Origin: an uncultured Porphyromonadaceae bacterium | Lineage (GTDB): Bacteria > Bacteroidota > Bacteroidia > Bacteroidales > Muribaculaceae | Length of the DNA: 49,419 bases | Direction of reading: 5' to 3' | NCBI GenBank assembly: GCA_947175495.1 | Contig: CAMWNB010000014.1 | Coordinates: 1-49,419 of the forward strand | Shown: positions 25,030 to 34,070 of the stretch, piece by piece | Layout: each line of letters begins with the position of its first letter | How positions within the stretch are numbered: the first letter of the stretch is position 1 | The notes under the pieces: model-generated | Databases searched by the model: none | What the model was told of the DNA's origin: nothing | The model's input: the letters and a program-made list of their open reading frames with translations, nothing else | Program-made: the position numbers and the translations under genes

Positions 25030-25674
25030 ATGATTAGAACCTTTATCACATTATTTTGCGCCATAGCTGCATGGCTGAACACTGCGGCCGAACTGCCGGC
25101 AATGAAATGCGACCGACTGGAATACGGCTTCAAGACGGCCTATACGGAATGGTTTGACTGCGAAACGGACGGCTCACAGATGCAGGTGTGCGTCAAATAC
25201 ATCGACAACCGCAAGAACCCTATGCTGGCTGTGCTGTATCGCGCCGATGCGTCGCCGCTGTATTCCACGATGGTGGAATTTATCGAAGCCGTCCGCAACG
25301 ATGACAGCAGTTTTCTGAGCCCCGACAGACTCACACTCGCTTTAAGTGGCACCGAGGAATGGACGCTGACTAACGATGCTGACTACGATGCCATAAAAAA
25401 CTTTGTTGTCTACGACTGGGACAACGATGCCGAAGCGCGTGTGGCGTGCTTCATGCTGCCGCTCAACCTGATGGTGTCGGAACAGAGCAAATGGAAATAC
25501 AACAAAAGCAAAATCCTCATAAACAGCATAGAGCAGGGACGCATCGACCGCATGAGCTGGACTTTAGGCAACCTTCGTCGCAAAAGCGAGATGAAGCAAG
25601 CGGACATTCCACTGCCTGCCCGCCTGGGAGAAATCACCACAGCCCTAATCCAACTGCACAAAAACACGAAATGA
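25030..25674 (+). CDS. Small exported protein of unknown function, partner of the CHAT gene
   Basis: 214 residues from the ATG at 25030; longer upstream reading would run through the FKBP gene on the other strand. MIRTFITLFCAIAAWLNTAAELP is a signal peptide. I recognise no family. The mature protein begins MKCDRLEYGFKTAYTEWFDC and is rich in acidic residues in the middle (DADYDAIKNFVVYDWDNDAE) and in basic residues near the end (LGNLRRKSEMK). Its stop overlaps the start of the TPR-CHAT gene (ATGA), so the two are translationally coupled. Possible roles are substrate, inhibitor or adaptor of that protease; this is inference from position only. Confidence 0.75.
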   Translation: MIRTFITLFCAIAAWLNTAAELPAMKCDRLEYGFKTAYTEWFDCETDGSQMQVCVKYIDNRKNPMLAVLYRADASPLYSTMVEFIEAVRNDDSSFLSPDRLTLALSGTEEWTLTNDADYDAIKNFVVYDWDNDAEARVACFMLPLNLMVSEQSKWKYNKSKILINSIEQGRIDRMSWTLGNLRRKSEMKQADIPLPARLGEITTALIQLHKNTK

Positions 25675-28307
25675 AACTGCGCATCCTCTTTCTTCTGGTG
25701 CTCGCGTCCATAATGCCGACAGCATCGGCCAATCTGGACGGAATGAAATTCGGCGCCGCACTCGGCAAAGCCGGCTATGGCCCGTCGGCCGTACGCGACG
25801 TAGCCAACTCTATCAGCACCATCTGCGAAATGGAAGCCGCGGGCAATTACCGCTCGGCGGCCATGGCCTCAGCTGCTCTTGTGGGTGAGCTCGACAAGAT
25901 AGCAGAGGTGAAAGACACCAAGGTGTACGGCGACCTTCTCCGCAAAACCGGGCTGCTGATGCACTCGGCAGGGCTGCCGAGCTCGGCTCTGTATTACGGA
26001 TTGCGCGACGAGGAATTCCGACGTCTGCATTTTCCCAAATCCGACGAACGCGTCCACGCGGTGGTAAACCTCGTTGTCTACTACTGCACTCTGCGCGACT
26101 TCCCGAAGACACGCGAGTGGATAGCCTGCGGCTATGAGCTGACACGCGGCCGCAAGAAGATGCGCGACTCCGAAGCCGAACTGCTCAACAACGAAGCTCT
26201 CCTGTGCTACCATGAGGGCGATTTCGACGAAGCCATCCGCCTCGAAAACATGGCGCTGGCCGTGTCTCCAACCGACCTGCGGCAGCAGAATCTGCTCACA
26301 TTCCTCAAAGCAGCCGGACGCTACGGCGAGGTCATCGACAAACAGCGAGCCATGGCAGAGGCCTGCGAAAGCGCAGGCTACACCGGCGGCATGCAATACG
26401 CGCGGCGGCTGAACGAACTGGCCGTAGCTCTCTACGACAATGGCAGCCACGACATGGATGAAATAATCAGCCTGAGCAAGCGCGCGGAAAGTCTATACAA
26501 AGCCAACAAACAGACGCTCAGCGCCGAATACGCCACCCTGCTCGGCAATATCGCCTTTTACCACGACCGCCGGGACGACACAAAAAGCGCAATAGCCTAT
26601 GCGCTGCGCGCCAAGAACATCATCGACGAACTGGCCGACAATGCAACATCCTATCTCGTGACGCACAACAGCAAACAGCTTGCGGCACTGCATTTCAAAA
26701 ACGGCGACTACCCCGCGGCAGCCGCCGAGGCAATGCGCTACTGCGCCGTGGACATGGGCAACACCGTCTACACCATGATTGCAAGCACGAAAGAGGCCCG
26801 CGACGCCGTGTGGAAAAGCAACTCGAACTGGTATCTGAACTTTCTGCCGCTGCTTGCGCTGAAAGCGGGCGACGGCGAGGCATCCGCCTTGGCCTACGAC
26901 GCTCTGCTGCTCGGCAAGGGCATACTGCTGAACGCTGAAAAAAGCACCGCCGCCTATGCCGAAAGCGGCGGGAAGACCACGCGCCGGCTCTACGCACGAT
27001 GGGAAGCGGCCAAAAAGGCCGCATCGGAAGCCTACACGGCAGAAGACCTGGAAAAAACTGAGCGCGAGGCAAAGCGCTCCGAGCAGGAACTGATGGACTC
27101 ACTGCTGCATCTCCCTGCCATCCGCCGCGAATACAGCCATGACTGGCGCGAGATAGCCGAGCGCCTCGGCGAAGGCGAAGCCGCCGTGGAAATGGCGGAG
27201 GTAACCCTACCCGACAGTTCACGCTGCTTCGTGGCTGCCGCGATCACGCGCGGCTGCACTGCTCCCGCGATGGTGCAACTTGCATCGGCCGACGAACTGC
27301 TTGACACCTACGACATCAGCCCCGCCGACCCGAAGTTGTGGACTATGACAATCGGCCGGATAACAGAAGCTGTGCCGGATGCCGCACGCATATATTTCTC
27401 GCCATCGGGCATTCTGCACTTCGTGCCGCTGGAGTCGCTCGGCGGGGAGGGTGCGCCGGAACTGGTGCGCCTGTCGTCGACCCGCGAGCTGCTTCGCGAC
27501 CGACGCGGCACGCTCCCCGCCACACGAGCCGCTCTTTTCGGCGGAATAGACTACACTACGTCCACGGACGCGGACGCGCCTGCCACACAGAAAAGCAGCC
27601 GCGACTATGCCTCGCGTGTGCGCTCGCTGCGCGAGGGCGCTTTTGTGCTTGACTCTCTGCCCGGAACGCGTCGTGAGGTGAACATGATCGCCGACATCCT
27701 CGGCAACGCACGCACCACTGTCTTCACTGACGACAACGCCACGGAGACAGCCGTGAGTGCGGCGGCAGCGAGCGACATAAACACCATGCACATATCGACC
27801 CACGGCTTCTACTGCACGCCGTCCGACGTGGCCGCGGCAGGCTGGAGCGCCATGCAGGCCAACGGCAGCAACACCGGTGCCGACGAGGCTCTGTACCGCA
27901 CGGGGCTGTTCATGGCCGGAGCGGCGCAGGCGCTGACGTCCGACGCAACCGCCGACCCCGCCAACGACGGCATTCTGACTGCCGCCGAGATTGCCGGCAT
28001 GCAGCTCGGGAATCTTGACCTTATTGTGCTGTCGGCCTGCGAGACCGGACTCGGCGACATAACCGGCGACGGCGTGTTCGGGCTGCAGCGCGGCCTCAAG
28101 AAAGCGGGCGCGGGAGCAGTGATGATGTCGCTGTGGAAAGTGGCGGACGATGCCACCTCCGTGCTGATGGCCGAGTTCTACCGCCGCCTTGCCTCCGGCA
28201 CCAAGCCGCAGGCAGCGCTCGCCGCTGCAAAATCGGCCGTGCGAGCCCACCCCGACTGGTCCGACCCCTACTTCTGGGCCCCATTCGTACTCCTCGACGC
28301 CGAATAA
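25671..28307 (+). CDS. Exported TPR-CHAT caspase-like protease
   Basis: 878 residues; start at 25671 in the ATGA overlap, giving signal peptide MKLRILFLLVLASIMPTASA. Residues about 30-480 are helical TPR-type repeats (for example LLCYHEGDFDEAIRLENMAL and TLLGNIAFYHDRRDDTKSAI). A linker region follows (about 480-590) and then a CHAT domain (about 600-878). The catalytic dyad is intact: His711 in HISTHGF and Cys790 in LSACETG. The typical MSLWKVADDATS, FYRRLASG, QAALAAAK and DPYFWAPFVLL are present. CHAT enzymes are clan CD peptidases (relatives of caspase and separase), and the TPR part usually recognises a partner. What is odd is the export signal: this is a periplasmic or surface protease rather than the cytosolic TPR-CHAT of type III-E CRISPR. 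No CRISPR genes are near. Confidence 0.9.
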   Translation: MKLRILFLLVLASIMPTASANLDGMKFGAALGKAGYGPSAVRDVANSISTICEMEAAGNYRSAAMASAALVGELDKIAEVKDTKVYGDLLRKTGLLMHSAGLPSSALYYGLRDEEFRRLHFPKSDERVHAVVNLVVYYCTLRDFPKTREWIACGYELTRGRKKMRDSEAELLNNEALLCYHEGDFDEAIRLENMALAVSPTDLRQQNLLTFLKAAGRYGEVIDKQRAMAEACESAGYTGGMQYARRLNELAVALYDNGSHDMDEIISLSKRAESLYKANKQTLSAEYATLLGNIAFYHDRRDDTKSAIAYALRAKNIIDELADNATSYLVTHNSKQLAALHFKNGDYPAAAAEAMRYCAVDMGNTVYTMIASTKEARDAVWKSNSNWYLNFLPLLALKAGDGEASALAYDALLLGKGILLNAEKSTAAYAESGGKTTRRLYARWEAAKKAASEAYTAEDLEKTEREAKRSEQELMDSLLHLPAIRREYSHDWREIAERLGEGEAAVEMAEVTLPDSSRCFVAAAITRGCTAPAMVQLASADELLDTYDISPADPKLWTMTIGRITEAVPDAARIYFSPSGILHFVPLESLGGEGAPELVRLSSTRELLRDRRGTLPATRAALFGGIDYTTSTDADAPATQKSSRDYASRVRSLREGAFVLDSLPGTRREVNMIADILGNARTTVFTDDNATETAVSAAAASDINTMHISTHGFYCTPSDVAAAGWSAMQANGSNTGADEALYRTGLFMAGAAQALTSDATADPANDGILTAAEIAGMQLGNLDLIVLSACETGLGDITGDGVFGLQRGLKKAGAGAVMMSLWKVADDATSVLMAEFYRRLASGTKPQAALAAAKSAVRAHPDWSDPYFWAPFVLLDAE

Positions 28308-28340
28308 TGCACAAAAAATTAGGGGAGAGGGCGATATTTT

Positions 28341-28371
28341 TTGGCTATGTCGAAAAACTTTATTAACTTTG
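28341..28371 (+). promoter_or_regulatory. Promoter of rpmH
   Basis: TTG at 28341-28343, 20 nt, TAACTTTG at 28364-28371; the rpmH ATG is 46 bases downstream. Confidence 0.85.
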
Positions 28372-28417
28372 CCTCCCGAATTGACGAATAGTAACAAATA
28401 ATCACACATATACGGCA

Positions 28418-28573
28418 ATGAAACGTACTTATCAACCCCACAACCGCAAGCGCGTGAACAAGCACGGCTTCCGCGAGAGAATGTCCACCCCCGACGGCCG
28501 CAAGGTTTTGGCCCGTCGTCGCGCCAAAGGTCGCAAGCGCCTTACTGTAAGCTCCAGCATCGCCGGCAAGTAA
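28418..28573 (+). CDS. rpmH: 50S ribosomal protein L34
   Basis: 51 residues, [20 protein letters not shown] then [20 protein letters not shown], ending SSSIAGK. This is the full L34 signature ([33 protein letters not shown]). It is a small basic rRNA-binding protein of the large subunit. It has its own promoter and stands alone here; the rnpA neighbour common in other phyla is not present. Confidence 0.97.
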   Translation: MKRTYQPHNRKRVNKHGFRERMSTPDGRKVLARRRAKGRKRLTVSSSIAGK

Positions 28574-28668
28574 GTTGCTCTCCCGACATTCGGAAAATCC
28601 GCAAACAGCTGCAAGCACTCCCACAGCCGGCGTGCGCGCAGCTGTATTTTTTTATTATTCGATATACC

Positions 28669-30495
28669 ATGAAACGACTTTTTCTGCCGCTGGCAGCAGC
28701 GGCAATCGCCCTGGGCGCATGGGGACAGCGCATCGCCGTGCTGAGCGACGTGCATGTGACGCCCGGCAATGAGAACGACCGCCAACTGCGCGCAGCCGTA
28801 GAAGAAATAAACCGCGGCGGATTCGACTATGTGGTTGTGAACGGCGACCTCTCCAACGAGGGTTCGGATGCCGAACTTGCCAATGTCAAGACCATACTCG
28901 ACGGCATCACAGCTCCGCTGTCGGTGCTTCCGGGCAACCATGAGAACAACTGGAGCCAAAGCGCCACGAAGACTTTCGTGGACACCTGGGGAAACGACCG
29001 GTTCATAGCCGCGGTGGGCGCCGACTCGCTCGTGATCGTAGGCATCAACTGCGGTCCGTACATGAAGATGGGCGACGGCCATGTGAAGCAGGAGGACCTG
29101 CACTGGCTGCGCGCCGAGCTGGAAAAAGCTGCGGCCAAGGGACGCCGCATTCTGTCGTTCAACCACTATCCACTGCGCGAGAACGACCTCGACAACTGGC
29201 GCGAGTATGTGCAGCTGCTACAGCAATTCCCCGTCATAGGACACATCAACGGCCATTATCACAGCTGGATTGAATACCGCGCAGGCGGCATTCCGGCCGT
29301 GATGACGCGCGCGCTCGACATGCGCGACGGCACCTACGGCTACACAATCCTGGAAGTCACTCCCGACTGGGTGCACGTCTACGACAAGAGCATCGGCCGC
29401 GACGCAGAGCCGCGCTTTGCCTTCGCCACGACCCACCGCAACGAGGACGTGGCCGACAAGACGACGGCATGGCAGCAACCCGATGGCTTTGAGGTGCAGA
29501 AAGTGTGGACCGACAGCGCCTCCATCTTCACACGTCTGGGCATAGACGCCGAACGCATCTACTTCGGCAACTCGCTGGGCGCCGCCCGTGCCATTGCCAA
29601 AGCCGACGGCAAAGAGCTGTGGAGCATACCCACCGGCGCGTCGCTCTTCGGCCGCCCCGTACCGGTGGCAAAAGGCCGCGTGTTCATCCCCACGGCCACC
29701 GGCATCGTGATTGCCGACGGCGTCACTGGCCGCGCCGTAAAGACCATCGCAAGCAAGGAAGGCCCGTATGTGGCCGACGGCATCACCGACCCGCGCAACG
29801 GCGATGTGCTCCTGGGAGGCTACAAGCGCATTGAACGCCGCACGCCTGCAGGCAAAGCCGTGTGGAGCTACGACTCGCTTTTCAACTACTGCCAGGCCGC
29901 TGCCGTGCTCGACGGCGACGACCTCTTCTTCGGTGCATGGGACACCAACCTGCGCTGCCTCGACGCGCGCACCGGACGCCTGCGCTGGGCATGGAACAAC
30001 GGCAAGAAAGCCAACATGCTCGGTCCGGGCAACGTGGTGCCGGTAGTGACGGAAGACAAGGTGATAATCGTGGCTCCCGACCGCTACATGACGGCCATCG
30101 ACCGCGCCACAGGCCGCACCATCTGGCGCGACAACAGCCACCGCTACCGCGAGAGCCTCGGCCGCAGCGCCGACGGCCGCGTTGCGTATGCTAAGACAAT
30201 GGACGGCGAACTGGTGGCCGTAGACGCCTCCGCGCCCGTGTTCACAGAACTGTGGACCGTCGACATGGGCCTCGGCTACGACCACGCCCCCTGCATCGTG
30301 GCCGAGCGCGACGGCGTGGTGTACGCCGGCTCGCGCCGCGGCATCCTCACTGCCGTCGACCCCGCCGCGCGCCGCGTGCTGTGGCAGTTGCCAATAGGCG
30401 TAAGCGAAATCAACGGCATTGACCTCGACCCCACGTCGGACGACATTTATGTGTCGCTCATCGAGGGAACTATCTTCCGCGTGCGCAAACTATAA
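28669..30495 (+). CDS. Exported metallophosphoesterase fused to a PQQ-like propeller
   Basis: 608 residues. Signal peptide MKRLFLPLAAAAIALGAWGQ. Residues about 22-230 are a calcineurin-like phosphoesterase with all metal motifs: VLSDVHV (Asp-x-His), VVNGDLSNEG (Gly-Asp), LPGNHENN (Gly-Asn-His), FNHYPL (His) and GHINGHYH (Gly-His-x-His type). Residues about 265-608 form WD/PQQ-like blades (DAERIYFGNSLGAARAIAKA, GYKRIERRTPAGKAVWSYDS, LRCLDARTGRLRWAWN, RGILTAVDPAARRVLWQLP). Substrate unknown; it could be a phosphodiester or phosphomonoester in the periplasm. It is 95 bases after rpmH and precedes the AI-2E-type permease by 54, with a hairpin between. Confidence 0.9.
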   Translation: MKRLFLPLAAAAIALGAWGQRIAVLSDVHVTPGNENDRQLRAAVEEINRGGFDYVVVNGDLSNEGSDAELANVKTILDGITAPLSVLPGNHENNWSQSATKTFVDTWGNDRFIAAVGADSLVIVGINCGPYMKMGDGHVKQEDLHWLRAELEKAAAKGRRILSFNHYPLRENDLDNWREYVQLLQQFPVIGHINGHYHSWIEYRAGGIPAVMTRALDMRDGTYGYTILEVTPDWVHVYDKSIGRDAEPRFAFATTHRNEDVADKTTAWQQPDGFEVQKVWTDSASIFTRLGIDAERIYFGNSLGAARAIAKADGKELWSIPTGASLFGRPVPVAKGRVFIPTATGIVIADGVTGRAVKTIASKEGPYVADGITDPRNGDVLLGGYKRIERRTPAGKAVWSYDSLFNYCQAAAVLDGDDLFFGAWDTNLRCLDARTGRLRWAWNNGKKANMLGPGNVVPVVTEDKVIIVAPDRYMTAIDRATGRTIWRDNSHRYRESLGRSADGRVAYAKTMDGELVAVDASAPVFTELWTVDMGLGYDHAPCIVAERDGVVYAGSRRGILTAVDPAARRVLWQLPIGVSEINGIDLDPTSDDIYVSLIEGTIFRVRKL

Positions 30496-30502
30496 CGACC
30501 AT

Positions 30503-30548
30503 GAAAGTGTTTTACAAGTGAATGTTCATCACTTGCAAAACACTTTTC
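30503..30548. repeat. Long hairpin ending next to the permease start codon
   Basis: Arms 30503-30521 and 30529-30548 (GAAAGTGTTTTACAAGTGA and near-complement) pair over about 18 bp with one bulge and one A/C mismatch, loop 7 nt. The right arm ends one base before the ATG at 30550. No T run follows, so termination is doubtful; control of translation of the permease is possible. Confidence 0.65.
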
Positions 30549-30549
30549 C

Positions 30550-31647
30550 ATGTCCGCCCCGACAAAGAATCCGCTCACATTCGACCGCGTGGCCCGCATA
30601 GTGTTCTCGCTTGCGGTGGCCGCAGCGGTCGTTTGGCTTATATACTATCTGCGGGAGGCTCTGCTGCCGTTCGGCGTGGGCTGCCTCATCGCCTACATGG
30701 CCGAGCCGCTCGTGCAGTGGAACATGCGCTGGACGCACCTGCGCCGACGGCTCGTTCCTGTGCTGCTCACCCTGCTTGAGATCGCCGTGGTGCTCGGCGG
30801 CATGGTGGCGGCGTTCCTGCCCGGTGCCATCAGGGACTGCCACATGGTGAGCACTCTTGTGCAACGCTATGCCGACTCAGCCGACAATCTTCCCTTTTTG
30901 CCTGAGGGCGTGCATAAATTCATGCATTCCAACTTCGACCTGCACAGCATCGGCAATCTGCTGCACGACAGCGAGGTACAGAAGACACTGACGTCGGTAG
31001 CCGGATTCTTCACCGGCGGTCTCGACGCGATTGGCAGCCTGATAGAATGGGCGGTCGTAATCCTATATGTACTTTTTATACTGCTCAACTACCCGGGCAT
31101 CATGCAAGGAATCCGCAACATGGTGCCGCCACGCTATCGCCCGGTGAGCAATCCCATCATCAGCAACGTGAGCAGCACCATGAAGCGCTATTTCCGCACG
31201 CAGGCGCTCATTGCGGCCATTGCCGGCACGATGTATGCCATCGGTTTCTCCATCGTGGGGCTGCCGATGTCGGTGGCGTGGGGCATACTTTGCGGCGTGC
31301 TGTTTATGGTGCCGTATGCGGTGTATATCAGCATCATACCGGTAACGTTGCTTTGCATCGTAGTGTCGCTCGACGGCGGAAGCACCGGGTTCTGGGCGCT
31401 ATGGCTGGAGTGTATAGCGGTGTACGCCATCACCCAGAGCGTCTCCGACCTATACCTTACGCCGCATTTCATGAGCAAGTCGATGAATCTCGACCCGGCG
31501 GTGATACTGCTTGCGCTGTCGGTGTGGGGCACGCTGCTGGGCTTCCTCGGCATAATCCTCGCCCTGCCACTCACCACCGTAGCCATCTTCTACTACCGCC
31601 GCTACATCCTCGGCGAATCCGTCGCCCGCGCCGAAGACGGCACCTGA
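30550..31647 (+). CDS. AI-2E/PerM-family membrane permease
   Basis: 365 residues with about eight membrane helices. It begins with two N-terminal helices (IVFSLAVAAAVVWLIYYLRE and PFGVGCLIAYMAEPLVQ). A soluble loop (about 90-150) precedes the C-terminal helix set, which carries LPMSVAWGILCGVLFMVPYA and AVILLALSVWGTLLGFLGII. This matches the AI-2E transporter-like family (PF01594). Members export or move small molecules or ions and only some are linked to AI-2, so the substrate is open. The next gene on the plus strand is separated by the cobalamin riboswitch with its own promoter. Confidence 0.9.
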   Translation: MSAPTKNPLTFDRVARIVFSLAVAAAVVWLIYYLREALLPFGVGCLIAYMAEPLVQWNMRWTHLRRRLVPVLLTLLEIAVVLGGMVAAFLPGAIRDCHMVSTLVQRYADSADNLPFLPEGVHKFMHSNFDLHSIGNLLHDSEVQKTLTSVAGFFTGGLDAIGSLIEWAVVILYVLFILLNYPGIMQGIRNMVPPRYRPVSNPIISNVSSTMKRYFRTQALIAAIAGTMYAIGFSIVGLPMSVAWGILCGVLFMVPYAVYISIIPVTLLCIVVSLDGGSTGFWALWLECIAVYAITQSVSDLYLTPHFMSKSMNLDPAVILLALSVWGTLLGFLGIILALPLTTVAIFYYRRYILGESVARAEDGT

Positions 31648-31662
31648 CCCTCAACAGTTTTT

Positions 31663-31693
31663 TTGGGAGAGTGAGGAAAAAGTTGTAACTTTG
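31663..31693 (+). promoter_or_regulatory. btuB: Promoter of the cobalamin operon
   Basis: TTG at 31663-31665, 20 nt, TAACTTTG at 31686-31693; the riboswitch starts directly after it. Confidence 0.85.
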
Positions 31694-31696
31694 CGG

Positions 31697-31907
31697 GTGC
31701 TATGGTATCCCGCAGGCTGAAGAGTCGGCCGCACAAGGGATTCAAAAGGGAATCCGGTGAGACTCCGGAACAGTACCCGCTGCTGTAAGTTCCACACACG
31801 CAGCCTCGTGCAACCAAGCCATTGGAGCCGCATGCTCCGAGAAGGCGCCACGAGGCGGAACAAGTCAGAAGACCTGCCACAGCCACCATCCGATTGAAGC
31901 CTGCGGG
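31697..31907 (+). ncRNA. Cobalamin (B12) riboswitch
   Basis: The leader holds the cobalamin aptamer core: GGGAATCCGGTGAGACTCCG (31748-31767), ACAGTACCCGCTGCTGTAAG (31770-31789), AGCCATTGGAGC, and CAGAAGACCTGCC (31866-31878) as the distal B12-box-like part. A 9-bp closing helix CCCGCAGGC/GCCTGCGGG (31709-31717 with 31899-31907) frames it. Adenosyl- or hydroxo-cobalamin binding should lower expression of btuB and the genes after it. The 425 bases between the permease and btuB are explained by promoter, riboswitch and a downstream terminator. Confidence 0.93.
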
Positions 31908-32003
31908 ACTATGGGCTTGAGTTGCAGCTACCACCATTGCGGCATTATGCCTGCGCGCCCCCGACCGTGGGAACCGACGCAGAGCACGACACTCAGATAT
32001 ATT

Positions 32004-32046
32004 CCCGTCACGCAGTCTTTCGAGATGCGCAGACGGGATTTTTTCT
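32004..32046 (+). terminator. Candidate attenuator terminator of the riboswitch
   Basis: Stem CCCGTC (32004-32009) with GACGGG (32032-32037), an inner loop with further weak pairing (ACGCAG/TGCGCA region), then ATTTTTT. Placed between aptamer and btuB start (32073), it is a plausible ligand-controlled attenuator. The antiterminator pairing was not resolved. Confidence 0.6.
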
Positions 32047-32072
32047 GAGTACTCACCAACCATTGCCACAAT

Positions 32073-34070
32073 ATGCCTGCACACAAGGCTCTATTTTTAA
32101 TCATCCTTTCATCCATGACGACAGCGGCCGCACATGCCGCCGAACCAGCCGACACCGCGCACACGCTGCGCGAGGTGGTGGTGACGGCACGGCGTCCGGC
32201 CGATGACATCATCCCCGCACAGGTGCTGAGCGGCGACGAATTGCGCCGGCTCAACAGCAACAGTGTGGCCGACGCGCTTCGATATTTCTCGGGCGTGCAA
32301 GTAAAGGACTACGGCGGCGTGGGAGGCATCAAGACCGTGAACATACGCTCAATGGGCACCAACCACACGGGCGTGGTGTACGACGGCGTGGAACTGGGCA
32401 ACGCCCAGAACGGCCAGATAGACCTGGGGCAGTTCTCTCTCGACAACATCGAGGCCATATCGCTCTACAACGGTCAGAAAAGCGAGATCCTGCAACCGGC
32501 CAAGGACTTCGGCTCGGCCGGCTCGATATACATGCGCACGCGCACGCCGCAGTTTGCCGACGGCGAGACCTACCACGCCCGCGCCACCATGCGCACCGGA
32601 TCGTTTGACCTCATCAACCCCTCGGCACTGGTGGAACTGCGGCTGAGCGAGCGCACCAATGCGTCGCTGAGCGCCGAATGGCTCAACTCGAGCGGCCGCT
32701 ACAAATTCCGTTACCGCCGTGTCAACCCCGCCGGCGAGCTGGCCTACGACACCACAGCGGTGCGCGAGAACGGCGACATCAACGCCACACGCCTGGAAAT
32801 CAACTTCAACGGCACGCTGCCGCAAGGCGAATGGCACTTCAAGGCCTACAACTACAACAGCGAGCGCGGCGTGCCGGGCGCCATCGTCAATAATGTGTGG
32901 CGGCGAGGCGAGCGCATATGGGACACCAACTCCTTCGCCCAAGGCCGCTACACAGGCTACTTCGGCCGCTTCACCACGCTCAACAGTATAAAGTACGCCC
33001 ACTATCGCACGCACTATGTCAACAACGACGACAAGCAGGTGAAAATCGACAACCTGTACAAGCAGAAAGAGCTGTACTTTTCGTCGTCCAACCAGTACGA
33101 AGCCACGGCGTGGCTGCGCGTGTCGGCGGCATACGACCTGATGTGGAACACTCTCGAGGCCGACGTCTACGGCTTCGCCAAGCCCGACCGCATCTCGCAG
33201 TTCCTCTCGGCGGCGGCCGCTGTGGACCTGGGCCGCCTCAAGGCGCAGGCAAGCGCGCTGGGCACCTTCATCCACGACCGTCTGCAAGGCCAGCAGGCAC
33301 CGCCGGACAAGAGCGTGTTCACCCCCGCAGTGTTCGCCTCGTGGGCGCCACTGCGCAGCCGCGACTTCTCCGTGCGCGCTTTCTACAAGCGCTCGTTCCG
33401 CATGCCCACTTTCAACGATTTATACTATGCCGACATGGGCAATTCGCAGCTGTCGCCCGAGCGAGTGACGCAGTACAACCTCGGCCTCGTGTACGACCAC
33501 GCAGGCAGCGGCCTCATCACTGCCGCGCGTGTGAGTTCCGACATCTACTACAACCGCGTGCGCGACAAAATCGTGGCCTACCCCAAGGGCCAGCAGTTCC
33601 GCTGGACCATGCTCAACCTGGGCCTCGTGGACATCCGCGGCGGCGACGCCACGGCGCTGCTGACCATACAGCCCGTGCGCGGCCTTTTTGTGACGGGCCG
33701 CGCACAGTACACCTTCCAGCGTGCCATCGACATCACCAATCCCGCCGACAACTACTACCGCGACCAGATACCCTACATCCCGCGCCATTCCGGATCGGCC
33801 GTGCTGAACGCCACCTGGCGCGGCTGGGGGCTCAACTACTCGTGGATATATGTGGGCGAGCGCTACAACCAGCAGGAAAACATCCGCTACAACTACACAC
33901 AGCCCTGGTACACGTCGGACCTTTCCGTCAGCAAGGATCTGCGCCTGGGGCGCGTGGGCCTGCGCGCCCTGCTTGAGGTGAACAACCTTCTGAGCCAGGA
34001 CTACGACGTAATCCTCAACTATCCCATGCCCAAACGCAACTACCGCATAACTCTCTCCGTGGAAATATGA
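32073..34070 (+). CDS. btuB: BtuB, TonB-dependent cobalamin outer-membrane transporter
   Basis: 665 residues. Signal peptide to about residue 22 (AAAHAAEP). The TonB-box-like LREVVVTARR comes before the plug (about 40-150, with SVADALRYFSGVQVKDYGG, GIKTVNIRSMGTNHTGVVYDG and the IEAISLYNGQ signature). A 22-strand-type barrel runs to the C-terminus (YRITLSVEI). It lacks the SusC N-terminal extra domain and is the size of BtuB/FepA-type receptors. The B12 riboswitch upstream and BtuG downstream (ATGA overlap) identify the ligand as cobamides. Confidence 0.95.
   Translation: MPAHKALFLIILSSMTTAAAHAAEPADTAHTLREVVVTARRPADDIIPAQVLSGDELRRLNSNSVADALRYFSGVQVKDYGGVGGIKTVNIRSMGTNHTGVVYDGVELGNAQNGQIDLGQFSLDNIEAISLYNGQKSEILQPAKDFGSAGSIYMRTRTPQFADGETYHARATMRTGSFDLINPSALVELRLSERTNASLSAEWLNSSGRYKFRYRRVNPAGELAYDTTAVRENGDINATRLEINFNGTLPQGEWHFKAYNYNSERGVPGAIVNNVWRRGERIWDTNSFAQGRYTGYFGRFTTLNSIKYAHYRTHYVNNDDKQVKIDNLYKQKELYFSSSNQYEATAWLRVSAAYDLMWNTLEADVYGFAKPDRISQFLSAAAAVDLGRLKAQASALGTFIHDRLQGQQAPPDKSVFTPAVFASWAPLRSRDFSVRAFYKRSFRMPTFNDLYYADMGNSQLSPERVTQYNLGLVYDHAGSGLITAARVSSDIYYNRVRDKIVAYPKGQQFRWTMLNLGLVDIRGGDATALLTIQPVRGLFVTGRAQYTFQRAIDITNPADNYYRDQIPYIPRHSGSAVLNATWRGWGLNYSWIYVGERYNQQENIRYNYTQPWYTSDLSVSKDLRLGRVGLRALLEVNNLLSQDYDVILNYPMPKRNYRITLSVEI

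Noticed and set aside
24562-25030. Upstream extension of the exported-protein gene to 24562
   Set aside because: It would run through the FKBP gene on the opposite strand. The ATG at 25030 begins a signal peptide and has a promoter element directly upstream.
25671-28307. TPR-CHAT protein as part of a CRISPR type III-E system
   Set aside because: It has a signal peptide, and no cas gene or repeat array is in the window.
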